Assembly: GCA_035356615.1 (NCBI GenBank)
Contig: DAOQSN010000009.1
Span: forward strand, 1-64,000
Source: JAKQDH01 sp029558835
GTDB lineage: Bacteria > Planctomycetota > Phycisphaerae > UBA1845
Reading direction: 5' to 3'
Length of the DNA stretch: 64,000 nt
In this document: positions 24,710-32,215 of the stretch, piece by piece
How positions within the stretch are numbered: position 1 is the stretch's first letter
How the letters are laid out: each line of letters starts with the position of its first letter
Made by a program: the position numbers and the translations under genes
The notes under the pieces: generated by a model
Told to the model about the DNA's origin: nothing
Database searches by the model: none
What the model saw: the letters and a program-made list of their open reading frames with translations, nothing else

Positions 24710-27700
24710 ATGGCACGCGATCCTGAGCACGTGAGCGGGCGCCCCCTTGACGGTCTTCCCCCGGCCCACCATGGGTTCACGAACTCGATTGTCCGCACGT
24801 TTCTGAACTCCAACCTGTCGCTGATTCTGGTGCTCCTGGCGACTCTGGCCGGGGTGGCGGCGCTGTTGGTTACGCCACGGGAGGAGGACCCGCAGATCGT
24901 CGTCCCGCTGGCGGACGTGCTGGTGAGCTTTCCGGGCCACTCGGCCGAGGAGGTCGAGCAGCTTGTGGCCACGCCGTTGGAGAAGCTGCTCTACCAGATC
25001 GACGGCGTCGAGTACGTCTACTCGATGTCGCGTGAGGACCACGCGATCATCACCGTGCGGTACTACGTCGGCGAGGACCGCGAGCGCAGCCTGGTCAAGC
25101 TGTACAAGACCATCGATGCGAACCTTGATCTGGCGCCGCCCGGCGTCACCGGCTGGGTAGTCAAGCCGGTCGAGATCGACGACGTTCCGATCGTCACCCT
25201 GACGCTCAGCGGCCCCGCGGCCGACGAGTATGTCCTGCGCCGCGTGGCGGAGGAACTCGTTGAGCGGCTGGCGGCCGTCCAGGACCTGTCGCGTGCCTAC
25301 GTGGTGGGTGGGCAGCCGCGCGTCGTCTATGTGTACCTCGACACGGACCGACTCCGCGCGCACCACCTTGCGCCGCTCGGCGTGCAGCGGGCGTTGGCGG
25401 CGGCCAACGTCACGCGCCCGGCCGGCGAGTTCACGCGGGATGATCGCGTGATCCGGGTGGCCGCGGGCGAGGCGTTCGCCGCTGCTGCGGAGGTGCGCGA
25501 GCTGGTCGTCGGCGTGTTCGGCGATCGCCCGGTGTTCCTGAAAGACGTGGCGGAGGTGGTGGACGGCCCCGCGGAAGCGGTGAGCTACGTGCGGCACGGT
25601 TGGGGCCCGGCCCGCGGGTTCCACGCGGAAGAGCACGCCCCCGGCACCAGGCTGGGCGAGCCTGTGCTCCACGACGGCGAAGCCGCGCCGGCGGCGGGTG
25701 ACGACACGGCGCCGGCCGTCACCATCGCACTCGCCAAGAAGAAAGGCTCCAACGCGGTGTGGGTGGCCGAGCGCATCGTACAAGCGGCTGAGACCCTCAC
25801 GCGCGAGGTCGTCCCGGACGACATCGACGTGGTCATCACCCGCAACTACGGCCTGACCGCCAATGAGAAGGTTAACGAGCTGGTCGAGGCGTTGGCCGTG
25901 GCGGTCTTCATCGTCATTGCGCTGCTGACGCTGGGTCTGGGCTGGCGCGAGGCGCTCATCGTGGCCGTCGCGGTCCCCGTGGTGTTCGGTCTGACGCTGG
26001 TGGTGAACCTGATCGCCGGGTACACCATCAACCGCGTCACGCTCTTCGCCCTGATTCTGTCGTTGGGGCTGCTCGTGGATGATCCGATCGTCGACGTCGA
26101 GAACATCACGCGCCATTTCCGCCTGCGGAAGCGAGCGTCGCGGGCGGTGGTGCTGGAGGCGGTGGCGGAGATTCGCCCGCCGCTGATCACGGCGACGCTC
26201 GCGGTGATCGTGTCGTTTCTGCCGATGTTCTTCATCACGGGCATGATGGGGCCGTACATGCGGCCCATGGCGCTCAACCTGCCCGTCACCATGCTCATGT
26301 CGATGCTGGTGGCGTTCACGATCACGCCGTGGCTGTCGTATCACGTGCTGAAGCGCCGTTACGCCCGGCCGGCGGCGGAGAGCGCCGGCAGCGGCGGCGC
26401 GGACCCGCCTCACGACGAGTCGGACGCCATCGGCACGGTAAAGGGCACCGCGCTGTATCGGCTGTTCGCGCCATTGATGAACCCGTTGTTACGCTCGCGC
26501 CCGGCGGCATGGGGGTTTCTGGGCGTGATGCTGCTGCTCATGTTGCTGGCGGCGGGGCTGGCGGCCACCCGTAGGGTGCCGCTCAAGATGCTCCCCTTCG
26601 ACAACAAGAACGAACTGCTGCTCGTGCTCAACTTTGACGAGGGGACCACGCTGGAACGGTCTGACGCCGCGGTGCGCGAGCTGGAGGCGTACCTGGCGGG
26701 CGTGCCGGAGGTGACGGACTTCACGTCCTACGTCGGGCTCGCGTCACCGATGGATTTCAACGGGTTGGTGCGGCACTACTACCTGCGGCAGGGCTCCCAC
26801 GTCGCGGAGATTCGCCTGAACCTGGCGCCGAAGAAACGCCGGGCGCAGCAGAGCCATGCGATCGGTCTGCGCCTGCGTGATGAGCTGACCGAGATCGCAC
26901 GCCGGCATGCGGCCGTCCTGCAACTCGTCGAACTGCCGCCGGGCCCGCCGGTGATTGCGACGGTGGTGGCGGAAGTGTACGGCCGGCCGGCGCACGGCTA
27001 CGCCGACCTCATCGAGGCCGCCCGCACCGTGCGGGCGCGTTTCGAAGTCGAGCCGGGCGTGGTGGACGTGGACGATACGATTGAGGCGGCGCAGGAGAAG
27101 CTCGTCTTTGTGACGGACAAGGAGAAGGCCGCCCTGCACGGCATCAGCGTTGCCGAGATTGCCGACACCATCGCCCTGTGTCTGGGCGGCATGGAGGCCG
27201 GCCTGGTCCGCGTGTCGAGTGAACGCCGGCCGCTGCGCCTCGAGGTGCTCCTGCCGCGACCCCTGCGCTCGAGCGCCGCAGCGCTCGCCCAGGTGAACGT
27301 GCAGGGCGATGCGGGGCACCTCGTCCCGCTCGCGGAGTTGGGCCGCTGGGAACGGGCCCGCGTGGACCAGACCATCTACCACAAGAACCTCGAGCGGGTT
27401 GCCTACGTTTTTGCGGAGACCGCGGGCGTCCCCCCGGCCGGGACAGTCGTGGACCTGCTCGCCGATCGGTTTGACGCACGGCGCGAGTCCGCCCCCGCCC
27501 GGGTGAATTCGATCGGCGCCGGCTGGGTCGAGACCGCTGCCCCGCGACCGCTGGTGGCTCGCACCTACCTGCGCAACGGCGGTGACATCGCGTGGCACGT
27601 GCCGGAGGGCTTTCGCCTCGACTTCGCCGGGGAGGGCGAGTGGAAGATCACGCTGGACGTCTTCCGTGACCTGGGCCTGGCGTTCGCCGCCGCCCTGGTG

Positions 27701-28216
27701 GGCATCTACATCCTGCTCGTGGCGCAGACGCGCTCCTTCGTCATCCCGCTGGTGGTCATGCTGGCTATCCCGCTGACGGTGATCGGCATCATGCCGGGCT
27801 TCTGGCTGCTGAACCTGCTGACCGGCGGGCAGGTGGGCGGGTATGCCGATCCGGTGTTCTTCACGGCCACCGGCATGATCGGCATGATCGCCCTGGCCGG
27901 CATCGTCACGCGCCAGGCGATCATCATCATCGACTTCATCCATCTGGCCCTGGGGCAGGGGTACTCGCTGGCGGATGCGATCCTGGCAAGCTGCGTGGTG
28001 CGTCTGCGGCCAATCCTGCTGACGGTGTCCACGGCGATGCTGTCGGCGGTGCCGATCACGCTGGACCCGATATTCTCCGGCCTGGCTTGGGCGCTCATTT
28101 TCGGGCTGTTCGCCTCCACGGTCTTCACGTTGTTCGTTATCCCCGTCGCGTACTGGCTGCTGTACGCCCACCGGCCCGGGCACGGGATGGGGCTCCCTAC
28201 GGCCGACCGGGCGTAG
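24710..28216 (+). CDS. RND efflux transporter inner-membrane subunit (AcrB/CusA superfamily)
   Basis: The protein (1168 aa) has the two-fold RND layout. TM1 is at LSLILVLLATLAGVAALLV, followed by a large porter loop, then TM2-6 including VTLFALILSLGLLVDDPIVD with the charged TM4 motif (D-D, normally used for proton relay). The second half repeats this, with a loop from about residue 640 and TM8-12 ending WALIFGLFASTVFTLFVIPV. It energises export of drugs or metals with the proton gradient and normally needs a membrane-fusion protein and an outer-membrane channel; neither is adjacent here. The ATG at 24710 has GGGAGGAGG ten bases ahead; the open frame upstream is not conserved-looking. The substrate class cannot be told. 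Confidence 0.92.
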   Translation: MARDPEHVSGRPLDGLPPAHHGFTNSIVRTFLNSNLSLILVLLATLAGVAALLVTPREEDPQIVVPLADVLVSFPGHSAEEVEQLVATPLEKLLYQIDGVEYVYSMSREDHAIITVRYYVGEDRERSLVKLYKTIDANLDLAPPGVTGWVVKPVEIDDVPIVTLTLSGPAADEYVLRRVAEELVERLAAVQDLSRAYVVGGQPRVVYVYLDTDRLRAHHLAPLGVQRALAAANVTRPAGEFTRDDRVIRVAAGEAFAAAAEVRELVVGVFGDRPVFLKDVAEVVDGPAEAVSYVRHGWGPARGFHAEEHAPGTRLGEPVLHDGEAAPAAGDDTAPAVTIALAKKKGSNAVWVAERIVQAAETLTREVVPDDIDVVITRNYGLTANEKVNELVEALAVAVFIVIALLTLGLGWREALIVAVAVPVVFGLTLVVNLIAGYTINRVTLFALILSLGLLVDDPIVDVENITRHFRLRKRASRAVVLEAVAEIRPPLITATLAVIVSFLPMFFITGMMGPYMRPMALNLPVTMLMSMLVAFTITPWLSYHVLKRRYARPAAESAGSGGADPPHDESDAIGTVKGTALYRLFAPLMNPLLRSRPAAWGFLGVMLLLMLLAAGLAATRRVPLKMLPFDNKNELLLVLNFDEGTTLERSDAAVRELEAYLAGVPEVTDFTSYVGLASPMDFNGLVRHYYLRQGSHVAEIRLNLAPKKRRAQQSHAIGLRLRDELTEIARRHAAVLQLVELPPGPPVIATVVAEVYGRPAHGYADLIEAARTVRARFEVEPGVVDVDDTIEAAQEKLVFVTDKEKAALHGISVAEIADTIALCLGGMEAGLVRVSSERRPLRLEVLLPRPLRSSAAALAQVNVQGDAGHLVPLAELGRWERARVDQTIYHKNLERVAYVFAETAGVPPAGTVVDLLADRFDARRESAPARVNSIGAGWVETAAPRPLVARTYLRNGGDIAWHVPEGFRLDFAGEGEWKITLDVFRDLGLAFAAALVGIYILLVAQTRSFVIPLVVMLAIPLTVIGIMPGFWLLNLLTGGQVGGYADPVFFTATGMIGMIALAGIVTRQAIIIIDFIHLALGQGYSLADAILASCVVRLRPILLTVSTAMLSAVPITLDPIFSGLAWALIFGLFASTVFTLFVIPVAYWLLYAHRPGHGMGLPTADRA

Positions 28217-28309
28217 CGCCGCCCGGCGCGGCCCGTCTGCTGGGGGTATGGGTTGGGCGGCTGCTGCGTCGCGGTGGGCTTCCCCAGGGAGAGTCTTTGC
28301 CTCTGCGGC

Positions 28310-28343
28310 CCTCACCCCTGCCCCTCTCCCGCGGGGAGAGGGG
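28310..28343. repeat. CTCTCCCC/GGGGAGAG palindromic repeat, copy R3
   Basis: The hairpin has its CCCTCACCCCTG tail on the left, so it is inverted relative to R1. It lies after the RND gene and 17 bp before a 20-bp tandem array. Confidence 0.85.
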
Positions 28344-28360
28344 TCCACAGACGCCGCCTA

Positions 28361-28460
28361 GCCACCAACTTGGCCAGTCGGCCACCAACCTGGCCAGTTG
28401 GCCACTGGCTGGAGCGATCGGGCACCAACCGGGGCAGTTGGCCGCTAACCGGGCAGGCCA
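28361..28460. repeat. Five tandem 20-bp repeats
   Basis: Five consecutive 20-bp units with no gaps can be read. The second, GCCACCAACCTGGCCAGTTG, is close to the first (two differences); units 3-5 are more diverged but keep the GCCA/GGCA start and the length. It occupies most of the 343-bp gap between the RND gene and the small lipoprotein gene. Confidence 0.85.
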
Positions 28461-28559
28461 GCGGGTGTCTTTCGGGGTGAGGGGGTGTGGAGTCCAGGCG
28501 GGCATCGGCCGGTCCCTGGTCGCGTCCGGGGCGCGAGTAGTGGTGGAGGATCAGACAAC

Positions 28560-28784
28560 ATGAAGGCATACCGGAAGATTAAGTTCGCGGCGCTGGCATT
28601 GCTGGTCGGTGCGGTTCCTCTGGTCAGCGTGGGCAGTTGCACGATCGACGGCAACGGGCTCGACCTGGTCGTCTACCCGGGGCACAACTGGGATTATGAC
28701 TACGTGGACGTGTGGGTGGATGACGGCTGCTGGGGCGGCTGCTACGATTACTACTACGTCGACGACTCCTGGTGGGGCTGGTAG
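28560..28784 (+). CDS. Tiny aromatic- and Asp-rich probable lipoprotein, 74 aa
   Basis: The start MKAYRKIKFAALALLVGAV is a lipoprotein-type signal ending LVSVGSC. The mature part of about 48 residues is dominated by Tyr, Trp and Asp: DYDYVDVWVDDGCWGG, then CYDYYYVDDSWWGW at the end. GGAGG ten bases ahead supports the ATG at 28560. I do not recognise the family. The acidic-aromatic, possibly disulfide-linked tail could bind metal or carbohydrate, but that is a guess. The next gene starts 50 bp downstream on the same strand. Confidence 0.7.
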   Translation: MKAYRKIKFAALALLVGAVPLVSVGSCTIDGNGLDLVVYPGHNWDYDYVDVWVDDGCWGGCYDYYYVDDSWWGW

Positions 28785-28834
28785 TCCCACATCGAACGGA
28801 AGGCGCGGCGGGGCGGGAGCGGGGAGGCGGGTGT

Positions 28835-29272
28835 ATGCGCAGCGGGAAGACCGTGTACCAGGTGTTGGGGGTCGTGGCGTTGCTGGTGATTCTCGGCTGT
28901 GCGGCCCGGGAAGGCAGGATGCACCAGATGTCCCAGCGGGAGGCTTTCGTGCGGTCGCTGCCGGATGCGCCGGAGTCCGCCCGTCTCCTCAGCAAGGACG
29001 ATACGGCCGGGATGCGGTCCGGGCTCGTGGTCCTGCAGCCCGGCACGGACTGCGGCTGGCACAGCACGGACAACTACGAGGAGATGATCATCTGCCTGGC
29101 CGGCGCCGGCGAGGTTGCGACCGAGGGCGGCGGGCGCCGGCCCCTGGCTGCCGGGCAATATGCCTACAACCCGCCCCACACCCGCCACAACGTCTTCAAC
29201 ACGGGTACGCAGCCCATGCGGTATGTTTATGTAGTTGCTCCGACCGAGGCGAGGGGCAGCGACCATCACTGA
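28835..29272 (+). CDS. Cupin-domain lipoprotein
   Basis: The protein (145 aa) has a lipobox (LLVILGC) followed by one cupin barrel. Motif 1 is CGWHSTDNYEEMIICLAGAG, with one His and Glu in the metal-binding pattern, and motif 2 is AGQYAYNPPHTRHNVFNTG. The domain probably binds a metal and a small ligand at the membrane surface; enzymatic activity is not indicated. GGGGAGG precedes the ATG at 28835. The gene follows the aromatic-rich lipoprotein by 50 bp and is followed by a double hairpin, so the two probably form a short transcription unit. Confidence 0.82.
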   Translation: MRSGKTVYQVLGVVALLVILGCAAREGRMHQMSQREAFVRSLPDAPESARLLSKDDTAGMRSGLVVLQPGTDCGWHSTDNYEEMIICLAGAGEVATEGGGRRPLAAGQYAYNPPHTRHNVFNTGTQPMRYVYVVAPTEARGSDHH

Positions 29273-29284
29273 TCGCCATTGGTC

Positions 29285-29323
29285 GGGCGGCGGCGAGCCG
29301 CCCGGCCGGGCTTCGACCCGGCC
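29285..29323 (+). terminator. Double hairpin after the cupin gene
   Basis: Two adjacent stems follow the stop by 12 bp: GGGCGGC/GCCGCCC (29285-29303, 5-base loop) and GGCCGGG/CCCGGCC (29304-29323, 6-base loop). No T-tract is seen, so termination is inferred from the strong stems and location. Confidence 0.55.
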
Positions 29324-29389
29324 GCTACGGCACTGCAAGATGCCGTCCGGGCTGCGGGGGAACGTCCGGATTTTCAAGTCAAGCCCCTG

Positions 29390-29418
29390 GTGACAGGCAC
29401 AGGTGCATTTGCTATACT
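29390..29418 (+). promoter_or_regulatory. Sigma70-type promoter of the beta-helix gene
   Basis: GTGACA (29390-29395) and TATACT (29413-29418) are 17 bp apart, and each matches five of six consensus bases. The start codon is about 90 bases downstream. This is one of the best consensus promoters in the window. Confidence 0.7.
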
Positions 29419-29515
29419 GGTGCTGATCTGGCGCGGGGAGGGGCTCCGCGAAGGGTGCCTGCCATTCACGGCCGGCGTTCCAGACCAATCTTCTGGGGCG
29501 AGGGGGGTCGCCACC

Positions 29516-31222
29516 ATGCAACACAATTCCTGTACGCGCACGTTGGTTTTGGTTGTGGTCTTGTTGGGCGTTGGCGGTGCCACGGCCGGCGGTCAGGCTG
29601 TCTGGTACGTGGACGAAGACGCACCTGCGGGCGGTAGCGGGGGGAGTTGGGCGAGCCCGCTGAAGCACCTGCGCGACGCCTTGGCCACCGCCGGTAGTGG
29701 CGACGCCATCCACGTCGCGGGCGGCACGTACCGCCCTGACCGCTCGACCGCGTACCCGACGGGGTCGGGCCTGCGTACCGACACGTTCGCGCTGCCCGGC
29801 GGCGTGTACGTCGCGGGGGGGTATGCGGGTTATGGGGCTACCGAGCCGGACGCGCGTGACATACTCGCGCATCCGACGATTCTCAGCGGCGACCTGGCCG
29901 GCAACGACGGGCCCAACTTCCAGAACTACGCTGAGAACAGCTACTGTGTCGTCACCTGCGCCGCGAGCAGCGCCGGGGCCACGCTGGACGGCGTCACCGT
30001 CCGCGGGGGTTATGGTGATCTCGCCACGGGGGCCAACTACGGGGCGGGGTTGCGGTGCACGACCAGCGGCCTGACCGTCGTGGCCTGCGCGTTCGCGGAC
30101 AACAAGGTGGGCGGCTACCCGTCCGCCGGCGGGGGCATGTACGTCGGCTCGTGCGGGCCGACGCTGATCGGCTGCACGTTCGTCCGCAACAGCGCGTACT
30201 ACGGCGCCGGGTTGGGCAACCTCTCCGGCACGCCAACGGTGATGGACTGTACGTTCGAGGACAACCGCGCCGAGCGCAGCGGCGGCGGCATGTACAACTA
30301 CGCCACGCCCGGTGCTCCCAGCGCGTCGCTGACCGGTTGCCACTTCAACGAGAACTGGGCGGCCTTGTACGGCGGCGGCATGCGGAACTGGGACGCCGGC
30401 CCGAGCCTGACGCGCTGCACGTTCTACTACAACGTCTGCCCGCAGCACGGGGCGGGCATGACCAACGGCGGGGCCAGTAACCCGCAGATGACCAACTGCA
30501 CGTTCGCCGGCAACCGGGTGGACACCCTGATGAGCCTGGAACACTGCTACGGCGGCGCGGTGAGCAGCTACGACACCAGCCACCCGACGTTCGTCAACTG
30601 CGTGTTCAATTCCAACAGCGCCCAGACGCTGTTTCCCAGCCTCAGCTTCGGTGGGGCTCTGGCTTGCGGCGGCAGCAGCAGCTCGATGCTTACCAACTGC
30701 ACGTTCAAGGGCAATTACGCCAACGTCGGTGATGCTGTGTTTGCCGAGGCCACCAGCCAGGTACGCGTAAGCAGCAGCATTCTCTGGGACGTGGACGACG
30801 AGATCGCCTGGGCCGATACCGCCAGCGTGACGGTGTATTACTCCGACGTGCTGGGCGGTTGGTCGGGCACGGGTAACATCCAGCAGGACCCGCTCTTTGA
30901 CGGTCTGCGTCTGGCGCCCGGCTCGCCGTGCATTAACACGGGCAACCCGGGGTATGTCCCGCCGGCGGGGCTGACGGATATGGACGGCCATGCCCGGCTG
31001 CTCTGTGCGGTTGTGGACATGGGGGCGTATGAGTTCGGCATCGGCGACTACAACTGCGACGAGACCGTCGACCTGGACGATTTCGCAAGCTGGACCGCCT
31101 GTATGACGGGGCCTGACCAGGGACCTTATGCCGCCGGCTGCGCAGCGTTTGACTTCGAGTACGACCAGGACGTTGACTTAAGCGACTGGGCGCGCTTCCA
31201 GAACATCTGCGTGGGCGGGTAG
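29516..31222 (+). CDS. Secreted right-handed beta-helix protein with dockerin-like tail
   Basis: The protein (568 aa) has a signal peptide (LVLVVVLLGVGGATAGGQA), then WYVDEDAPAGGSGGSWASPL. A long series of parallel beta-helix coils of the polymorphic outer-membrane type follows (TLDGVTVRGGYGD, GGGMYVGSCGPTLIGCTF, GGGMYNYATPG, MTNCTFAGN). Near the C-terminus GAYEFGIGDYNCDETVDLDD opens a pair of acidic repeats resembling dockerin calcium loops (DYNCDETVDLDDF and DFEYDQDVDLSDW). Such proteins are common in planctomycetes and are thought to be extracellular or surface-associated; ligand and partner are unknown. GAGGGGGG precedes the ATG at 29516, and a strong promoter lies upstream. Confidence 0.85.
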   Translation: MQHNSCTRTLVLVVVLLGVGGATAGGQAVWYVDEDAPAGGSGGSWASPLKHLRDALATAGSGDAIHVAGGTYRPDRSTAYPTGSGLRTDTFALPGGVYVAGGYAGYGATEPDARDILAHPTILSGDLAGNDGPNFQNYAENSYCVVTCAASSAGATLDGVTVRGGYGDLATGANYGAGLRCTTSGLTVVACAFADNKVGGYPSAGGGMYVGSCGPTLIGCTFVRNSAYYGAGLGNLSGTPTVMDCTFEDNRAERSGGGMYNYATPGAPSASLTGCHFNENWAALYGGGMRNWDAGPSLTRCTFYYNVCPQHGAGMTNGGASNPQMTNCTFAGNRVDTLMSLEHCYGGAVSSYDTSHPTFVNCVFNSNSAQTLFPSLSFGGALACGGSSSSMLTNCTFKGNYANVGDAVFAEATSQVRVSSSILWDVDDEIAWADTASVTVYYSDVLGGWSGTGNIQQDPLFDGLRLAPGSPCINTGNPGYVPPAGLTDMDGHARLLCAVVDMGAYEFGIGDYNCDETVDLDDFASWTACMTGPDQGPYAAGCAAFDFEYDQDVDLSDWARFQNICVGG

Positions 31223-31316
31223 CAGCAGCAGCGCGCGGTAGCGGCAGAGCGCGGAAGTGGCAGCGGGCAGAAGGAGTAGCGCCCGCAGAATCCGGCCGCG
31301 CGCCTGCGGCATCTGA

Positions 31317-31352
31317 ACCCCTCTCCCCGCGGGAGAGGGGTAGGGGTGAGGG
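31317..31352. repeat. CTCTCCCC/GGGGAGAG palindromic repeat, copy R4
   Basis: The hairpin CTCTCCCCGCGGGAGAGGGG plus TAGGGGTGAGGGC tail lies about 95 bp after the beta-helix gene. It shares the flanking GCGGCATCTGA with copy R2. Confidence 0.85.
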
Positions 31353-31391
31353 CCAGCACGCCGCACCGGTTCGGCCGGCCGGAATCATTAG

Positions 31392-31509
31392 ACAGGATTT
31401 ACAGGATGAACAGGATTTCACTCACGAAGGGCGCACGCTTTCGGGTGCCCGAGGCACAAAGGACGGTGCCTTGCTCCGTTCATCGTGTCAAGCCTGCAAA
31501 TCCTGTCTA
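31392..31509. repeat. 9-mer element N1 (ACAGGATTT), inverted pair
   Basis: Three 9-bp units ACAGGATTT, ACAGGATGA, ACAGGATTT run from 31392 to 31418. An inverted, more degenerate set ends at AAATCCTGT (31498-31506). About 80 bp lie between. Confidence 0.75.
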
Positions 31510-31568
31510 TTCCGTAGTGCTCCCCCCGCACACTCAACGCCGCGCACGCGGTTAACGAGCCCGTCCTA

Positions 31569-31655
31569 CTTTGTGGCCTTCGCGCTCTTCGTGGTGAGAA
31601 CACGCACGGGCGTGAGCTTCTGGATGACACCACGGAGGCACTGAGGGCACGGAGA
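31569..31655. repeat. 9-mer element N2, inverted pair
   Basis: CTTTGTGGC, CTTCGCGCT and CTTCGTGGT (31569-31595) are mirrored by ACCACGGAG, GCACTGAGG and GCACGGAGA (31629-31655). Confidence 0.75.
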
Positions 31656-31789
31656 GGACGAGCAACGAGACAGCCACCGTTCATCGTGACATCGACAAGG
31701 ACCGTGTAGTCATCATCCTGGAACCGGTCCACCGCGGCCACTGCGTCGCGGTGCCGGCCGCGGCACACTGCGCTTGCCCGAAGGAGTTC

Positions 31790-31865
31790 TTCACCACCAA
31801 GGCACCAAGACGCAAAGGGTTCCGTACACCCCGCCTTCTTTGTGCCTTTGTGTCTTTGTGGTAAA
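31790..31865. repeat. 9-mer element N3, inverted pair
   Basis: A left arm starting TTCACCACCAAGGCACCAAG (31790-31817) is mirrored by a right arm starting CTTTGTGCCTTTGTGTCTTT (31838-31865). The arms match at about 20 of 28 positions, enclosing 20 bp. Confidence 0.75.
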
Positions 31866-32215
31866 CCTGCGCTCCGCCGGCCAGGTGCGGGCAACTGGGG
31901 ATCCATCATTTGGGCCGCGGAAGTCTTGGCCGCCGCGACGCTCCGCGGCATCAGCGGGCTTCGCGCGTCCACGCCGTAGGCCTTGAAGTCATCGAAAGTG
32001 ACATTGGTGGCGTCGGCGAAGACGCCGCTACGGCCGGTGCTCCCGTCGGCCGCGGGGGGCTGGCGGTACTTCTTCAAGGAACTCCTGGGGAGGGCGTGTC
32101 GTTCCGCCCGGCGGTCCGCAAAAGGGGAGCGGCACACCATCGCACGCGCCCTTGCCCTGCCCTCTCCCGTGGTACATGCTTAGCGTTTCCCGCGTCGGGG
32201 GGAGTATTCCATGCA

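Larger units (their letters stand above)
31223..32215. other. 993-bp gene-free region filled with short-period repeats
   Basis: No credible gene is seen. From left to right it holds palindromic copy R4, a 9-mer ACAGGATTT inverted pair, a second 9-mer pair (CTTTGTGGC-type), a third 9-mer pair (ACCACCAAG-type) and a partial R element near 32147-32175 (GCCCTGCCCTCTCCC). The spurious translations are repeat-derived. Confidence 0.8.

Noticed and set aside
28361..28460. CRISPR or replication-origin iterons
   Set aside because: Units are contiguous with no spacers, and no replication initiator gene is adjacent; only a degenerate tandem repeat can be claimed.
30000..31222. Pectate lyase or polysaccharide lyase activity for the beta-helix protein
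   Set aside because: Coils are visible, but no catalytic lyase motif is; only a structural call is justified.
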